This document shows positions 45,537-54,371 of a DNA stretch of 64,000 nt, one piece after another; positions within the stretch are counted from its first letter, which is position 1; each line of letters begins with the position of its first letter. Source of the DNA: Roseobacter sp. (GTDB lineage Bacteria; Pseudomonadota; Alphaproteobacteria; Rhodobacterales; Rhodobacteraceae); assembly GCA_015665415.1 (NCBI GenBank), contig JADFAE010000007.1, forward strand, positions 336,793 through 400,792, given 5' to 3'. The notes under the pieces are model-generated. The model saw nothing but the letters and a program-made list of their open reading frames with translations, did not search any database and was not told the DNA's origin. The position numbers and the translations under genes were made by a program.

Positions 45537-45638
45537 CCCAATTTACGGCGGATCCTGTCTCGCCATGTTAACGCTAAACTTGATGCCCCTTCTGCCCGAA
45601 AGACGCCGTCTGGGTCAAGAAAAGCGTCGCGGTTGCAG

Positions 45639-47207
45639 TCAGCTGCCGGGACGGTGTCGGTTTTGCTGGCGCGGCCCGTCGCTGGTGATTGAATGGAGCG
45701 ATAGCGTGTGGTCCATGTTGCGCATGCGATGGCGCAGCATCTGGCGGCAAAGGCGGGCCAGATCGCCCTGAAAGGCGGGATCTTCGGCGACATTTTCCAT
45801 CTCACCTGCGCCGTGATGGTCAAACAGTAGCGGCGGCAGGTCGGCGGCAAATTCCACCAGAGTGAAGCGCCCATCGCGCAGGATGGCCAGGCTGGAGTCT
45901 GATGCGGTGGTGCCAAGAAACTGCTGCCAGCCTGTGGGGGCTTCGGGCTCGCCAAAATCCAGCTCAGAAAACGAATACTGTCGCCAATCGGCAGGGGGTG
46001 CCCCCTGAACCAGCGGCAGCAATGAAGCACCGTCCATGGCATTGGGGATCTCCTGTCCCACCCAGTCCAGAATGGTGGGGGTGAGGTCGATGGATTCCGT
46101 GACCTCCTGGCGTCGCACTCCGGCCTGGGCCTGATTTCCGGGCATGCGGATGATCAGCGGGGTCTTGTAGGCCGCATCATAGACCGAGAACTTGCCCCAG
46201 CTGTGGCGGTCCCCCAGCATCTCGCCGTGATCGGCGCTGAGCACGACCAGGGTGTTGCCCTCCTGGCCACTGTCCCTGAGAAAGCGCAGCACCCGACCGA
46301 TATGGGCATCGACCTCGCTGGCCAACCCCAGATACAGCGCGCGCAGGGTCTGGATATTCTGGTCGCTGGGCTCCAGATCCGGAAAGCCCAGAACGGCCGA
46401 GGCCGGGGAATAGGCCTGGGTGGTGGGGGTGAAAAAGGGATGCAGGGCGCATTCCTCTGCCATCGTGCCACGCCGGGCGGGCAGCGGCAGTGTGGCGGGA
46501 TCATACATGCTGTTGTAAGGCGCAGGTGCCACCAGCGGCGGATGCGGTCGGATATAGGTCAGATGGGCAAACCAGCCCTGATCGCGATAGGCCGGCATGG
46601 TGGCCAGAAAGCGGTCGGTCAAAAAGGCCGTATCGCTGTCTTCGGCAGCATAGGGTGCGGGATCATTCAGCTTTGGTGCTGCGCCGGTGGGGGAGACCGG
46701 TTTGTGCAGATCCCAGTAATCGTCGAACTGATAGCCCTTGCTCAGCAGATGGGCCCGCCATGGATAGGACATCTCCAGCCGCATCTCGAGCATCTCCTGA
46801 AAGCCCTGCATGTGCTGCTCATAGGTGCGGATGGCCGGATCATTGGCGTGATGCACGCGGGGATCACGCGATGTATCGGTATAGCCAAACAGCATCGGCG
46901 TGTAGCCCGCCTTGCGCATTTCGCCGGGCAGGGTCGGAATGTCATGGCGCAGCGGCGTGCCGTTGCGCACGGATCGATGGTTCATCGCATATTGCCCGGT
47001 CAGGATCGAAGCACGCGACGGGCCGCAGGGGTTTACCACGGTGTAGTTGTTCTCAAAGGTGACGCCCTCTGCCATCAGGGCGCGCAGATTGGGGAGGTCG
47101 ACATGGGCGGCCAGTGCGCCAGTCAGGCAGTCAGCACGCAGCTGATCGATCAGGATGAAGAGCACATTCTTCGGCTGGGGTATCTGTTGGGAGGCTGTGC
47201 CAGACAT
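45639..47207 (-). CDS. Phosphonate monoester hydrolase-like sulfatase family enzyme
   Basis: A 522-residue alkaline-phosphatase-superfamily hydrolase. C61 in NPCGPSRAS is the formylglycine site of sulfatases; metal residues include LIDQ at the N-terminus and SADHGEMLGD in the C-terminal half. The flanking sequence (YIRPHPPLVAPAPYNSMY, LYLGLASEVDAHIGRVL, ESIDLTPTILDWVG, MRNMDHTLSLH) resembles Rhizobium phosphonate monoester hydrolase more than arylsulfatases. It has no signal peptide, so it is probably cytoplasmic. ATG 47207 has AAGGA upstream. Divergent from the DeoR gene. Confidence 0.82.
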   Translation of the reverse strand: MSGTASQQIPQPKNVLFILIDQLRADCLTGALAAHVDLPNLRALMAEGVTFENNYTVVNPCGPSRASILTGQYAMNHRSVRNGTPLRHDIPTLPGEMRKAGYTPMLFGYTDTSRDPRVHHANDPAIRTYEQHMQGFQEMLEMRLEMSYPWRAHLLSKGYQFDDYWDLHKPVSPTGAAPKLNDPAPYAAEDSDTAFLTDRFLATMPAYRDQGWFAHLTYIRPHPPLVAPAPYNSMYDPATLPLPARRGTMAEECALHPFFTPTTQAYSPASAVLGFPDLEPSDQNIQTLRALYLGLASEVDAHIGRVLRFLRDSGQEGNTLVVLSADHGEMLGDRHSWGKFSVYDAAYKTPLIIRMPGNQAQAGVRRQEVTESIDLTPTILDWVGQEIPNAMDGASLLPLVQGAPPADWRQYSFSELDFGEPEAPTGWQQFLGTTASDSSLAILRDGRFTLVEFAADLPPLLFDHHGAGEMENVAEDPAFQGDLARLCRQMLRHRMRNMDHTLSLHSITSDGPRQQNRHRPGS

Positions 47208-47403
47208 AAGCGGATCCTTTGGCGGCCGTGGGGTAGATTTCGCGGCCAGATAAGCCTGCTTGTTGTGATTTGGGAAGGGTTTTTGCGTTATAAATGAAGG
47301 CGAGTGACCGTTTGGTTGTGTTTTTGTGGGTTTTTCCTTGCGGTTTCTGCCCGATTTGTGACAGGTTCCGCGGAACTTGCGATTGAACTTTGGAATGTCC
47401 TGA

Positions 47404-48198
47404 ATGCCGAGCCTGAATAACCTGTCCCACCGTGAGCTGGCGCTGATGGAAGCGCTGCAGCGGCTGGGCGGGTCCGGGCGCAGTGCGGAACTAGCCAAAA
47501 TGCTGGATGTCTCCGAAGAAACCATTCGGCGAAGCATCAAGTCGCTTGCCAAGGCAGGCGCGGTGGAACGTGTGCATGGCGGTGCCTATCTGGCGGGGCC
47601 ACAGGCCGGTCCCAGCATCTTTCGTCGCTTGGGAGAAGATACCGCGGAGAAGAAAATCATCGCTGCGGCCACCCTGCCGCAGATCCGGGACGGGATGACA
47701 GTGTTCCTGGATGTGGGATCGACCACCTCCTTTGTGGCAGAGGCCCTGCGGCTGCGGCGCGATCTGGTGGTGGTGACAAATTCCATCGGGGTGGCGCAGA
47801 TGCTGGTCAACCATAATGGCAGCCGCTTGCATGTTCTGGGCGGCGAGATGAGCAGCGATGAGCGCGGCACCTTTGGTCCCATGGCAGAACAACAGGCGGG
47901 CCGCTTTGTTTTTGATGTCGCGGTACTGTCAGCGGATGCGGTTTCGTCCAAGCACGGGCTTTTGTTCCACAATGCCGATGAGGCACAGCTTGCAATTGCG
48001 GTGGCGCGGGCCTCAGAGCAGGTGTTTGTGGTGACCGCCCATTCCAAGTTCAACGAGCGCGCCCCCCATCTGGGTCCTTCCCCGCAGGAGCTGGATCTTT
48101 TGGTCAGCGATCGCGAGCCGGGCAAGAAACTGGCCCGCGCCATGGCGGAATGGGGCACCGAATTCATATTGGCCGCACCCCCGGCAAAAGGAGACTGA
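47404..48198 (+). CDS. DeoR/GlpR family transcriptional regulator
   Basis: A 264-residue regulator with an N-terminal DeoR helix-turn-helix (AELAKMLDVSEETIRRSIKSLAKAGAVERVHGGA) and the sugar-phosphate-binding domain (VFLDVGSTTSFVAEAL, VVTNSIGVAQ, LHVLGGEM, FDVAVLSADAV). The ligand is expected to be a phosphorylated metabolite; given the neighbours, a phosphoglycerate or phosphoester is plausible. Divergent from the hydrolase/kinase genes over 196 bp and 1 nt upstream of the Na/Pi gene, so it may control both. Confidence 0.9.
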   Translation: MPSLNNLSHRELALMEALQRLGGSGRSAELAKMLDVSEETIRRSIKSLAKAGAVERVHGGAYLAGPQAGPSIFRRLGEDTAEKKIIAAATLPQIRDGMTVFLDVGSTTSFVAEALRLRRDLVVVTNSIGVAQMLVNHNGSRLHVLGGEMSSDERGTFGPMAEQQAGRFVFDVAVLSADAVSSKHGLLFHNADEAQLAIAVARASEQVFVVTAHSKFNERAPHLGPSPQELDLLVSDREPGKKLARAMAEWGTEFILAAPPAKGD

Positions 48199-48199
48199 C

Positions 48200-49867
48200 A
48201 TGGCAATTCTGACCTTCCTCGTCAGCCTGGCCGGAGCCACCATGTTCCTGCTGTTTGCCGTGCGCATGGTGCGGACCGGCATCGAGCGTAGCTATGGCGC
48301 TTCGTTTCAGCGGTTGTTGACCGGGACCGGCAGCCAGCTGCATGCGGGCGGCGTGGGCATCGGCCTGGCGCTGGTGTTGCAAAGCTCTGCGGCGGTGACA
48401 CTGCTGGTGACCGGCTTTGCCGCGGGGGGCTATCTGGGGTTTCCAACCGGGTTGGCCATCGTTCTGGGCGGGGATCTTGGCTCCGCTCTGATCATTCAGA
48501 TCCTGTCCTTCAATCTGGATTGGCTGGTGCCGGTGCTACTGGCGCTGGGCGGCTATCTCTTTGTCAAAACCGAAGGCAAGAAGACCCGGCAGGCGGGGCG
48601 GATCCTGATGGGGATCGCCTTTATCCTGATTTCCCTGCGGTTCCTGCGCGAGGCGATGGACCCGATCCGCGACAGTGCCTTTCTGCCTGCGGTGGCGGGC
48701 TATCTGGCGCGCGACTATATCACCGCCTTTCTGGTTGGTGGCGCGCTGGCCTTTGTGATGCATTCTTCGGTGGCCGCGATCCTGATGTGCGTGACCCTGG
48801 TGCAGATTGGTGCCATCCCATTTGAGGCCGGGTTGTCGCTGGTCCTGGGGGCCAATTTTGGCTCTGGTTTCATTCCGGTCTGGCTGAGCCGCGGCATGAG
48901 CCAAAGCGCGCGGCGTATTCCCTTTGCCAATCTGGGGCTGCGCGGCAGTTGGGCCGTGGTCTGCCTTGTGGCGGTGAACTCGCCTTTGGCGGCGGGGCAG
49001 CTGGGAGAGGCGCCGGGTGGTCAGATGCTGGTTTATGCCCATCTTGCCTTCAACGGTTCGCTCCTGTTGTTGGCGCTGCCGATCTGCGCCCGGATCGCGC
49101 CCCTGATGTCACAACTGATGCCTGAACCTGCAGCACCCGATGCCGGTCTTGCGGGACGCCCTGTGAGCGCGCTGGAGCCGGGCAGCTATGGTCCGCCGCC
49201 GCAGATGCTGGCCAATCTCAAGCGCGAACTTTTGAGGATGAGCGACCTGGTCGAGACCATGTTCCGTCCCGTGGCGGATCTGTACCAATCCGGTGACAAG
49301 GAGCAGATCAAGGCGCTGCAGGCGCTGGATCCGGAGGTCAATACCTGCCTGTCGGGGATCCGCTCTTATGTGGCGGATATTCCGGAGGCCGATTTCAGCC
49401 GGGCCGATTTGAAGATGGCGCGCGAAATGGTGGAATATGCCATCCGGCTGGAAACGGCGGGGGATGTGGCGGCACGGCGACTGGCGGTGCTGGCGGGGGA
49501 TCTGCACAAAAAGAACCTGCGGTTCTCGACGGAGGGCTGGGGCGAAATCCTGCGCATGCATGAGGCGATCATGGCGAACCTGCGGCTGGCCTCCAACGTG
49601 CTGATCTCCGGGGATCTGGAAAGCGCGCGATTGCTCAATCTGGAAAAGACCGAGCTGAAACGGATGGAACGCGACAGTCGCAAGCGCCATCTGAAACGGT
49701 TGCAACGTGGCGAGCGCAACAGCTTTGACACTTCGGATATCCATCTGGAAACCCTGCGGGCGTTGCGAGAATTCAACAGCCATGTGGCGGCGATCTCATA
49801 TCCGGTGCTGTATCAGAACGGCCAATTGCTGGAAACGCGGCTGATCGAAGATATGGAGGCGTCCTGA
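48200..49867 (+). CDS. Na/Pi cotransporter family protein with PhoU-like domain
   Basis: A 555-residue protein of the NptA/YjbB type. Residues 1-~300 contain two inverted halves with the QSS motifs (LALVLQSSAAVTLLVTG; ALAFVMHSSVAAILMC, QSS replaced by HSS in the second). The C-terminal ~230 residues are helical and PhoU-like (LKRELLRMSDLVETMFRPV, MVEYAIRLETAGDVAARR). It should move phosphate across the inner membrane, in or out. Follows the DeoR stop directly, so coupled to that regulator. Confidence 0.88.
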   Translation: MAILTFLVSLAGATMFLLFAVRMVRTGIERSYGASFQRLLTGTGSQLHAGGVGIGLALVLQSSAAVTLLVTGFAAGGYLGFPTGLAIVLGGDLGSALIIQILSFNLDWLVPVLLALGGYLFVKTEGKKTRQAGRILMGIAFILISLRFLREAMDPIRDSAFLPAVAGYLARDYITAFLVGGALAFVMHSSVAAILMCVTLVQIGAIPFEAGLSLVLGANFGSGFIPVWLSRGMSQSARRIPFANLGLRGSWAVVCLVAVNSPLAAGQLGEAPGGQMLVYAHLAFNGSLLLLALPICARIAPLMSQLMPEPAAPDAGLAGRPVSALEPGSYGPPPQMLANLKRELLRMSDLVETMFRPVADLYQSGDKEQIKALQALDPEVNTCLSGIRSYVADIPEADFSRADLKMAREMVEYAIRLETAGDVAARRLAVLAGDLHKKNLRFSTEGWGEILRMHEAIMANLRLASNVLISGDLESARLLNLEKTELKRMERDSRKRHLKRLQRGERNSFDTSDIHLETLRALREFNSHVAAISYPVLYQNGQLLETRLIEDMEAS

Positions 49868-49931
49868 TTTCGAGCAAAACAGGCTCTGAACCACCCCCGA
49901 TCTTCTTCTCATCAAAAAGGTGCTTTGCACT

Positions 49932-50771
49932 ATGACGCCCTTTGTTGTCGCCATCATTCTGTCGGCTGCCCTGTTACATGCGGTGTGGAACGCAATTGTA
50001 AAAACGGCAGCGGACCGTACCACAACCCTGGGTCTGGTGGCCTTGGGCCATGTGATTCCCGGTGCGGTCATGGTGCTGGTGCTGCCGCTGCCGGAACTGG
50101 AAAGCCTGGGCTATGTGGCGCTGTCGACGGTGATCCATTTTGGCTATTTCTACATGCTGGGGCAGGCCTACAAACATGGCGACCTGAGCGTCGTCTACCC
50201 GATTGCGCGTGGCATTGTGCCCGCCCTGGTGGCGTTCTGGGCGATGATCTTTGCCGGAGAAGTGCTGCCACTGCAGGCCTGGATCGGCATTGCGGTGATT
50301 GCCTTTGGCATCCAGCTGAGCAGCTGGAAGGCGCTGAAATCCGGTGTCGATCGTAGCGCCCTTCTTTTTGCGCTGGGCACCGGGTTCTGCATCTCGCTGT
50401 ACTCGCTGGTGGACGGGCTGGGCGTGCGCCTGTCGGGCAATACGCTCAGCTATTGGGCCTGGGGGGCGTTTGGCCATATCTTCATTTCGGGCTTTATCGG
50501 ACTGCGGCGACGTCAGGTGCTTGCGCAGGTCCCGTTGCGCAGCTGGCTGATTGGCATCGCTGGCGGGGGGGTGTCGATGACGGCTTATGGGTTGGTTCTG
50601 TATGCCAAGAACTTTGCGCCCCTGGGGGCGGTGTCGGCCTTGCGCGAAACCTCGGTGATCTTTGCTGCGCTCATCGGATTTGTTGTTCTAAAGGAGGGAA
50701 ACTGGAAGCGGCGCCTGGGGGCTGCCGCATTGATGGCAGTGGGAGTCGCGCTGATTGGCTTGGCGGTTTAG
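49932..50771 (+). CDS. EamA/DMT family transporter
   Basis: A 279-residue ten-helix carrier in two EamA halves (ALLHAVWNAIVKTAADR; GAVSALRETSVIFAALIGFVVLKEG). The phrase HAVWNA near the start is typical of a subgroup of DMT carriers in proteobacteria. Substrate unknown. ATG 49932, 64 bp after the Na/Pi gene. Confidence 0.85.
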   Translation: MTPFVVAIILSAALLHAVWNAIVKTAADRTTTLGLVALGHVIPGAVMVLVLPLPELESLGYVALSTVIHFGYFYMLGQAYKHGDLSVVYPIARGIVPALVAFWAMIFAGEVLPLQAWIGIAVIAFGIQLSSWKALKSGVDRSALLFALGTGFCISLYSLVDGLGVRLSGNTLSYWAWGAFGHIFISGFIGLRRRQVLAQVPLRSWLIGIAGGGVSMTAYGLVLYAKNFAPLGAVSALRETSVIFAALIGFVVLKEGNWKRRLGAAALMAVGVALIGLAV

Positions 50772-51049
50772 CGCAAACATGCCTGTGCGTCATGCGCTCG
50801 GCATCGACGTTGACGCAAAGGCCTTTGGCGCGCAAACTACTGTTACAACACCGCCCTAGATTGCCCGAATTGAGGTGAGACGAGCGGGGCTGTTCGAAAA
50901 CTGGAGCCATGGTGCAGCGCCAAAGCTGCATTTTGGACTTATCCATTTTTGAAACTGTCACTGTTTGTGGGGCACGAAGCCCCGCAGACTTTCGAAGACC
51001 AAAAACAAAAATAAACAAAACCAACAACCCAACTGGGAGTAAATTGAAT

Positions 51050-52174
51050 ATGACTACCAAATCTCGTGTTTCACGCCGGACACTGCTGAAAAGCGCAGGT
51101 GCCGCGGCCTTGGCGGCTCCGCTTTATTCCAAAAGCGCGCTGGCTTCCTCGGGTGAGATCAACATTCTGATGTGGTCGGACTATCTGCCACCAGAATTTC
51201 TTGCGGGCTTTGAGGCCAAGACCGGCATCAAGGTAAACTACACCGGTATCGGTTCGAACGAAGAAATCATCAATAAGATGAAGGCCACCAAAGGTCAGGG
51301 CTTTGACATCGTCTCGCCCACCAACAACCGGTCGCTTCAGTGGGGCCCACTGGAGTTGCTCAAGCCCTTCGACATGAACAAGGTCAACATCGACGCGGTA
51401 AACCCGGCGATGGCCAAGATCGGCACAAGTGCTTGGAACTTTGAAGGTGCCGGCGTGCATTGGCTGCCACATATCTGGGGGACCGAAGGCATTGCTTACC
51501 GGACCGACAAATGGCTGCCAGAAGGCGATGCGCCCTCCTATGGCGACGTCTGGTCCGAAGAAAATGCAGGCAAGACCATGGGCCGTGCTCATTCGATGAT
51601 GCTGGGTGCCGGCCTCTACATGGAAGCCTCCGGTGAAATGGACCAGGGTTCTGTCTGGGCCGCCTATGGCGACGAAGACACCATGCGCGAAGTCTGGGGC
51701 CAGATCACCGATTGGTGCATGGCACGCAAAGATCGCATCAAACTGATCTGGAACGATGCTGACACCCAGAAAAACGGGTTGCTGAACGAAGGCGTTGTGG
51801 TTGGTCAGACCTGGGATGGTCCGCCGCTGGCCCTGAAAGCCGCTGGTGAGCCGGTGCATTATCAATCCCCTGTCGAGGGTGCGATGGCTTGGGTTGACGG
51901 TATGTCGATGCCTGTTGGCGCGCAAAACGAAGAGCAGGTCTATGCCTTCATCGATTACGCGTTCCAGCAAGAGCCAGCAGGCAAGGCGATCGACAGCCAC
52001 GGCTACAACTCGCCGGTATTGGGTGCAGACACCTATTCCGGTGATGTCTACAAAAAGAACTTTGCCGAAGCCTATCCTGGTGACAGCCTGGCCAACCTGA
52101 ACCCCTGGCCTGCTGAAGCACCCTGGTACGCTGAAGTGCGCACCGAGTTCGTCAACAAATTCAAAAGCGCTTGA
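51050..52174 (+). CDS. ABC transporter substrate-binding protein, PotD/PotF-like, Tat-exported
   Basis: A 374-residue periplasmic binding protein of the spermidine/putrescine type (INILMWSDYLPPEFLAGFEAKTGIKVNYTGIGSNEEIINKMKA). The N-terminus is a twin-arginine signal (SRRTLLKSAGAAALAAPL), so export is folded via Tat, less usual for this class. ATG 51050 is chosen for the signal peptide and GGGAG upstream. The leader 50772-51049 contains a small hairpin around 50914-50930 but no known riboswitch. First gene of a four-gene importer. Confidence 0.88.
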   Translation: MTTKSRVSRRTLLKSAGAAALAAPLYSKSALASSGEINILMWSDYLPPEFLAGFEAKTGIKVNYTGIGSNEEIINKMKATKGQGFDIVSPTNNRSLQWGPLELLKPFDMNKVNIDAVNPAMAKIGTSAWNFEGAGVHWLPHIWGTEGIAYRTDKWLPEGDAPSYGDVWSEENAGKTMGRAHSMMLGAGLYMEASGEMDQGSVWAAYGDEDTMREVWGQITDWCMARKDRIKLIWNDADTQKNGLLNEGVVVGQTWDGPPLALKAAGEPVHYQSPVEGAMAWVDGMSMPVGAQNEEQVYAFIDYAFQQEPAGKAIDSHGYNSPVLGADTYSGDVYKKNFAEAYPGDSLANLNPWPAEAPWYAEVRTEFVNKFKSA

Positions 52175-52193
52175 TCCGTTATTGAATTCGAAA

Positions 52194-52220
52194 CTGGCCC
52201 CCGGAGCTTTCGGGGGCCAG
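52194..52220 (+). terminator. Hairpin after the binding-protein gene
   Basis: A perfect 9-bp stem CTGGCCCCC/GGGGGCCAG (52194-52202 with 52212-52220, 9-nt loop), 20 nt after the stop and lacking a U tract. Likely partial terminator or 3' stabiliser that raises binding protein over the membrane parts. Confidence 0.65.
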
Positions 52221-52326
52221 TCCCGCGTCTATGGCGCATAATACACATCTGAATGAACAGAGCAGCCTGTTTGCGCCGGGGGTATCCTCCGCCGGTCAAA
52301 AGAGCTGCGAGCTGGGGAGAGACCAC

Positions 52327-53439
52327 ATGAGTGCTGGGGTCGGCGTAGATCTTGAAAACCTCTGGATCCGCTTTGGAGATTTTGTCGCCGTGCGCGACGC
52401 AAATGTGAACATCAATGGGGGCGATTTCTTCTCTTTCCTTGGCCCATCGGGCTGCGGCAAGACAACGATTTTGCGGGCCGTGTCCGGCTTTCTGGATCCC
52501 AGCGAGGGACAGGTCCTGATCGGTGGCAACGACATGCGGGGCATCGGTCCCAACAAACGTCCCACCGCCCTGATCTTTCAGAACCTGGCGCTGTTTCCGC
52601 TGATGAAAGTCTGGGAAAACATCACCTTCTCGATGGAAATCAAGGGGGCCTCGGCCAAGGAGCGTCGCAAACGCGCCGATGAGCTGTTGGATATGATCGC
52701 GCTGCCGGACCAGGGCGACAAACTGCCCTCCGAGCTGTCGGGCGGTCAGCGGCAGCGGGTTGCAATCGCCCGTGCGCTTTGTGCTGAGCCGGATGTGTTG
52801 TTGCTGGATGAACCGCTTTCGGCGCTGGACCTCAAACTGCGCCAGCACATGCGCACAGAGCTGCGTGAAATCCAGAAACGGGTTGGCATTACCTTTATCT
52901 ACATCACCCACGACCAGGGCGAAGCCCTGACCATGTCCGACAATATTGCGGTCATGCGTGCCGGGGTGATCGACCAGATCGGCGATGGCAAGGCCATCTA
53001 CAACGATCCGGCGACCGCCTTTGCCGCCTCTTTTGTGGGCGAGAACAACGTCTTTCGCGGCACCGTGAAACAGGTGCAGGGGGATACCGCACTGATCGCA
53101 ACCAATCGGTCAGGCGAACTGTTGGCGCGTGTTTCCTCTGCCAATCAGGGCAAGATGAAGCCCGGTGACGATGCGATGATGTTCATCCGTCCGGAGGCCT
53201 TTGCGCTGGCGCCTGTTGGCACCCAAGGCGATCACTTTGTGACTGCCACTGTCACCAACGAAGAATTTGAAGGCAATGTTTTCAATATCTTCATGGAAGG
53301 CGAAGGCGGCAAGGAAATGAAGGTCTCATTGCCGAACCTGGGGCAGTCCTTTGACAGCCACAAGGGGGAACCGATGACCCTGCAATATGATGTCCAGAAC
53401 GCCGTGGCCCTGCCCGCAGGCGATCTGGCCACCGAATAG
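52327..53439 (+). CDS. ABC transporter ATP-binding protein, PotA/PotG-like
   Basis: A 370-residue ATPase: Walker A GPSGCGKTT, Q-loop IFQNLALFP, signature LSGGQRQRVAIARAL, Walker B LLLDEPLSALD and H-loop THDQGEAL. The C-terminal ~130 residues form the TOBE regulatory domain. ATG 52327 is chosen over 52231 because GGGGAGAG lies 8 nt upstream. It energises the two following permeases; spacing 11 nt to the first. Confidence 0.93.
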   Translation: MSAGVGVDLENLWIRFGDFVAVRDANVNINGGDFFSFLGPSGCGKTTILRAVSGFLDPSEGQVLIGGNDMRGIGPNKRPTALIFQNLALFPLMKVWENITFSMEIKGASAKERRKRADELLDMIALPDQGDKLPSELSGGQRQRVAIARALCAEPDVLLLDEPLSALDLKLRQHMRTELREIQKRVGITFIYITHDQGEALTMSDNIAVMRAGVIDQIGDGKAIYNDPATAFAASFVGENNVFRGTVKQVQGDTALIATNRSGELLARVSSANQGKMKPGDDAMMFIRPEAFALAPVGTQGDHFVTATVTNEEFEGNVFNIFMEGEGGKEMKVSLPNLGQSFDSHKGEPMTLQYDVQNAVALPAGDLATE

Positions 53440-53450
53440 GGAGACCGGCA

Positions 53451-54371
53451 ATGCCCCGTTTCCTGAAAGAATTCTTTGATCGCAACGGCCTGGGTGTCGG
53501 CTCCTTGATGCTGGGACTGGTGTTGTTCTGGACCATTGGCCTGATCATCCTGCCGCAGCTGTCGATGCTGGATTTCTCCTTCCGTCCCAACCTGCCGCCG
53601 CCTGAGATCGGCGGGCCCAAGGACGTCTATACGATGGAGAATTATAGCTATCTGGTGTTTGGCCCCGAGGGCGGCAGCCAGGACTATAACGTTGTCGACC
53701 TGAAGGTGTTTTACCGCACCCTGATCGCGGCAATCTTTGTCACCATCTTCAACCTGATCCTGTGTTACCCGATCGCCTATTACCTGGCCCAGACCAAGGG
53801 CAATCACATCCGCATTTTTGCGTTGATGCTGATTATTCCTTATTGGATCAACGAGATCCTGCGCGCCTTTGCGTTGCGCATCATCTTTGGCGAAACCGGG
53901 GTTCTGAACAACCTGCTGGTGGCTGCCGGGATATTCGACACGCCCTTTGACTTTGTGCGCAACGACATCGCGCTCTATGCGGGTCTGGGCTATGCCTATA
54001 TCCTGTTGATGATCTTCCCGATCTACAACGTGATCGAAAGCCTGGATCGCAATCAGATCGAGGCGGCACGTGACATGGGGGCCAGCTGGCCGATGATCCA
54101 TCGTCGCGTGGTCATTCCCTATGCCAAACCGGGGATCAGCTCTGGCTGTACCATGGTGTTCATGCTGTCTGCCGGGGCGCTCGCGGCGCCGCAGATCCTG
54201 GGTGGTCCGTCGTCGCTTTGGTTCACGCAGCTGATCTATCAGCAATTCAACGACAACTCTGATTGGCCTCAGGGCGCGGCCTATGCCGTGGTGCTGCTGG
54301 TCACCTGTATCCTCTTGGTGCTTGCTTTGATGCGGGTCTTCAAGGTGAACATGGGGGATATCGGCAAATGA
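53451..54371 (+). CDS. ABC transporter permease, PotB/PotH-like
   Basis: A 306-residue inner-membrane permease with six main helices. The EAA loop is visible as IEAARDMGASWPMIHRRVVIPYAKPGI. The long periplasmic stretch after helix 1 (residues ~35-85) is typical of PotB/PotH proteins. Overlaps the next permease by 4 nt. Confidence 0.9.
   Translation: MPRFLKEFFDRNGLGVGSLMLGLVLFWTIGLIILPQLSMLDFSFRPNLPPPEIGGPKDVYTMENYSYLVFGPEGGSQDYNVVDLKVFYRTLIAAIFVTIFNLILCYPIAYYLAQTKGNHIRIFALMLIIPYWINEILRAFALRIIFGETGVLNNLLVAAGIFDTPFDFVRNDIALYAGLGYAYILLMIFPIYNVIESLDRNQIEAARDMGASWPMIHRRVVIPYAKPGISSGCTMVFMLSAGALAAPQILGGPSSLWFTQLIYQQFNDNSDWPQGAAYAVVLLVTCILLVLALMRVFKVNMGDIGK

Noticed and set aside
50772..51049. Possible riboswitch before the PotD-like gene
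   Set aside because: Only one small hairpin is visible and none of the known aptamer cores (glycine, guanidine, SAM types) could be matched.
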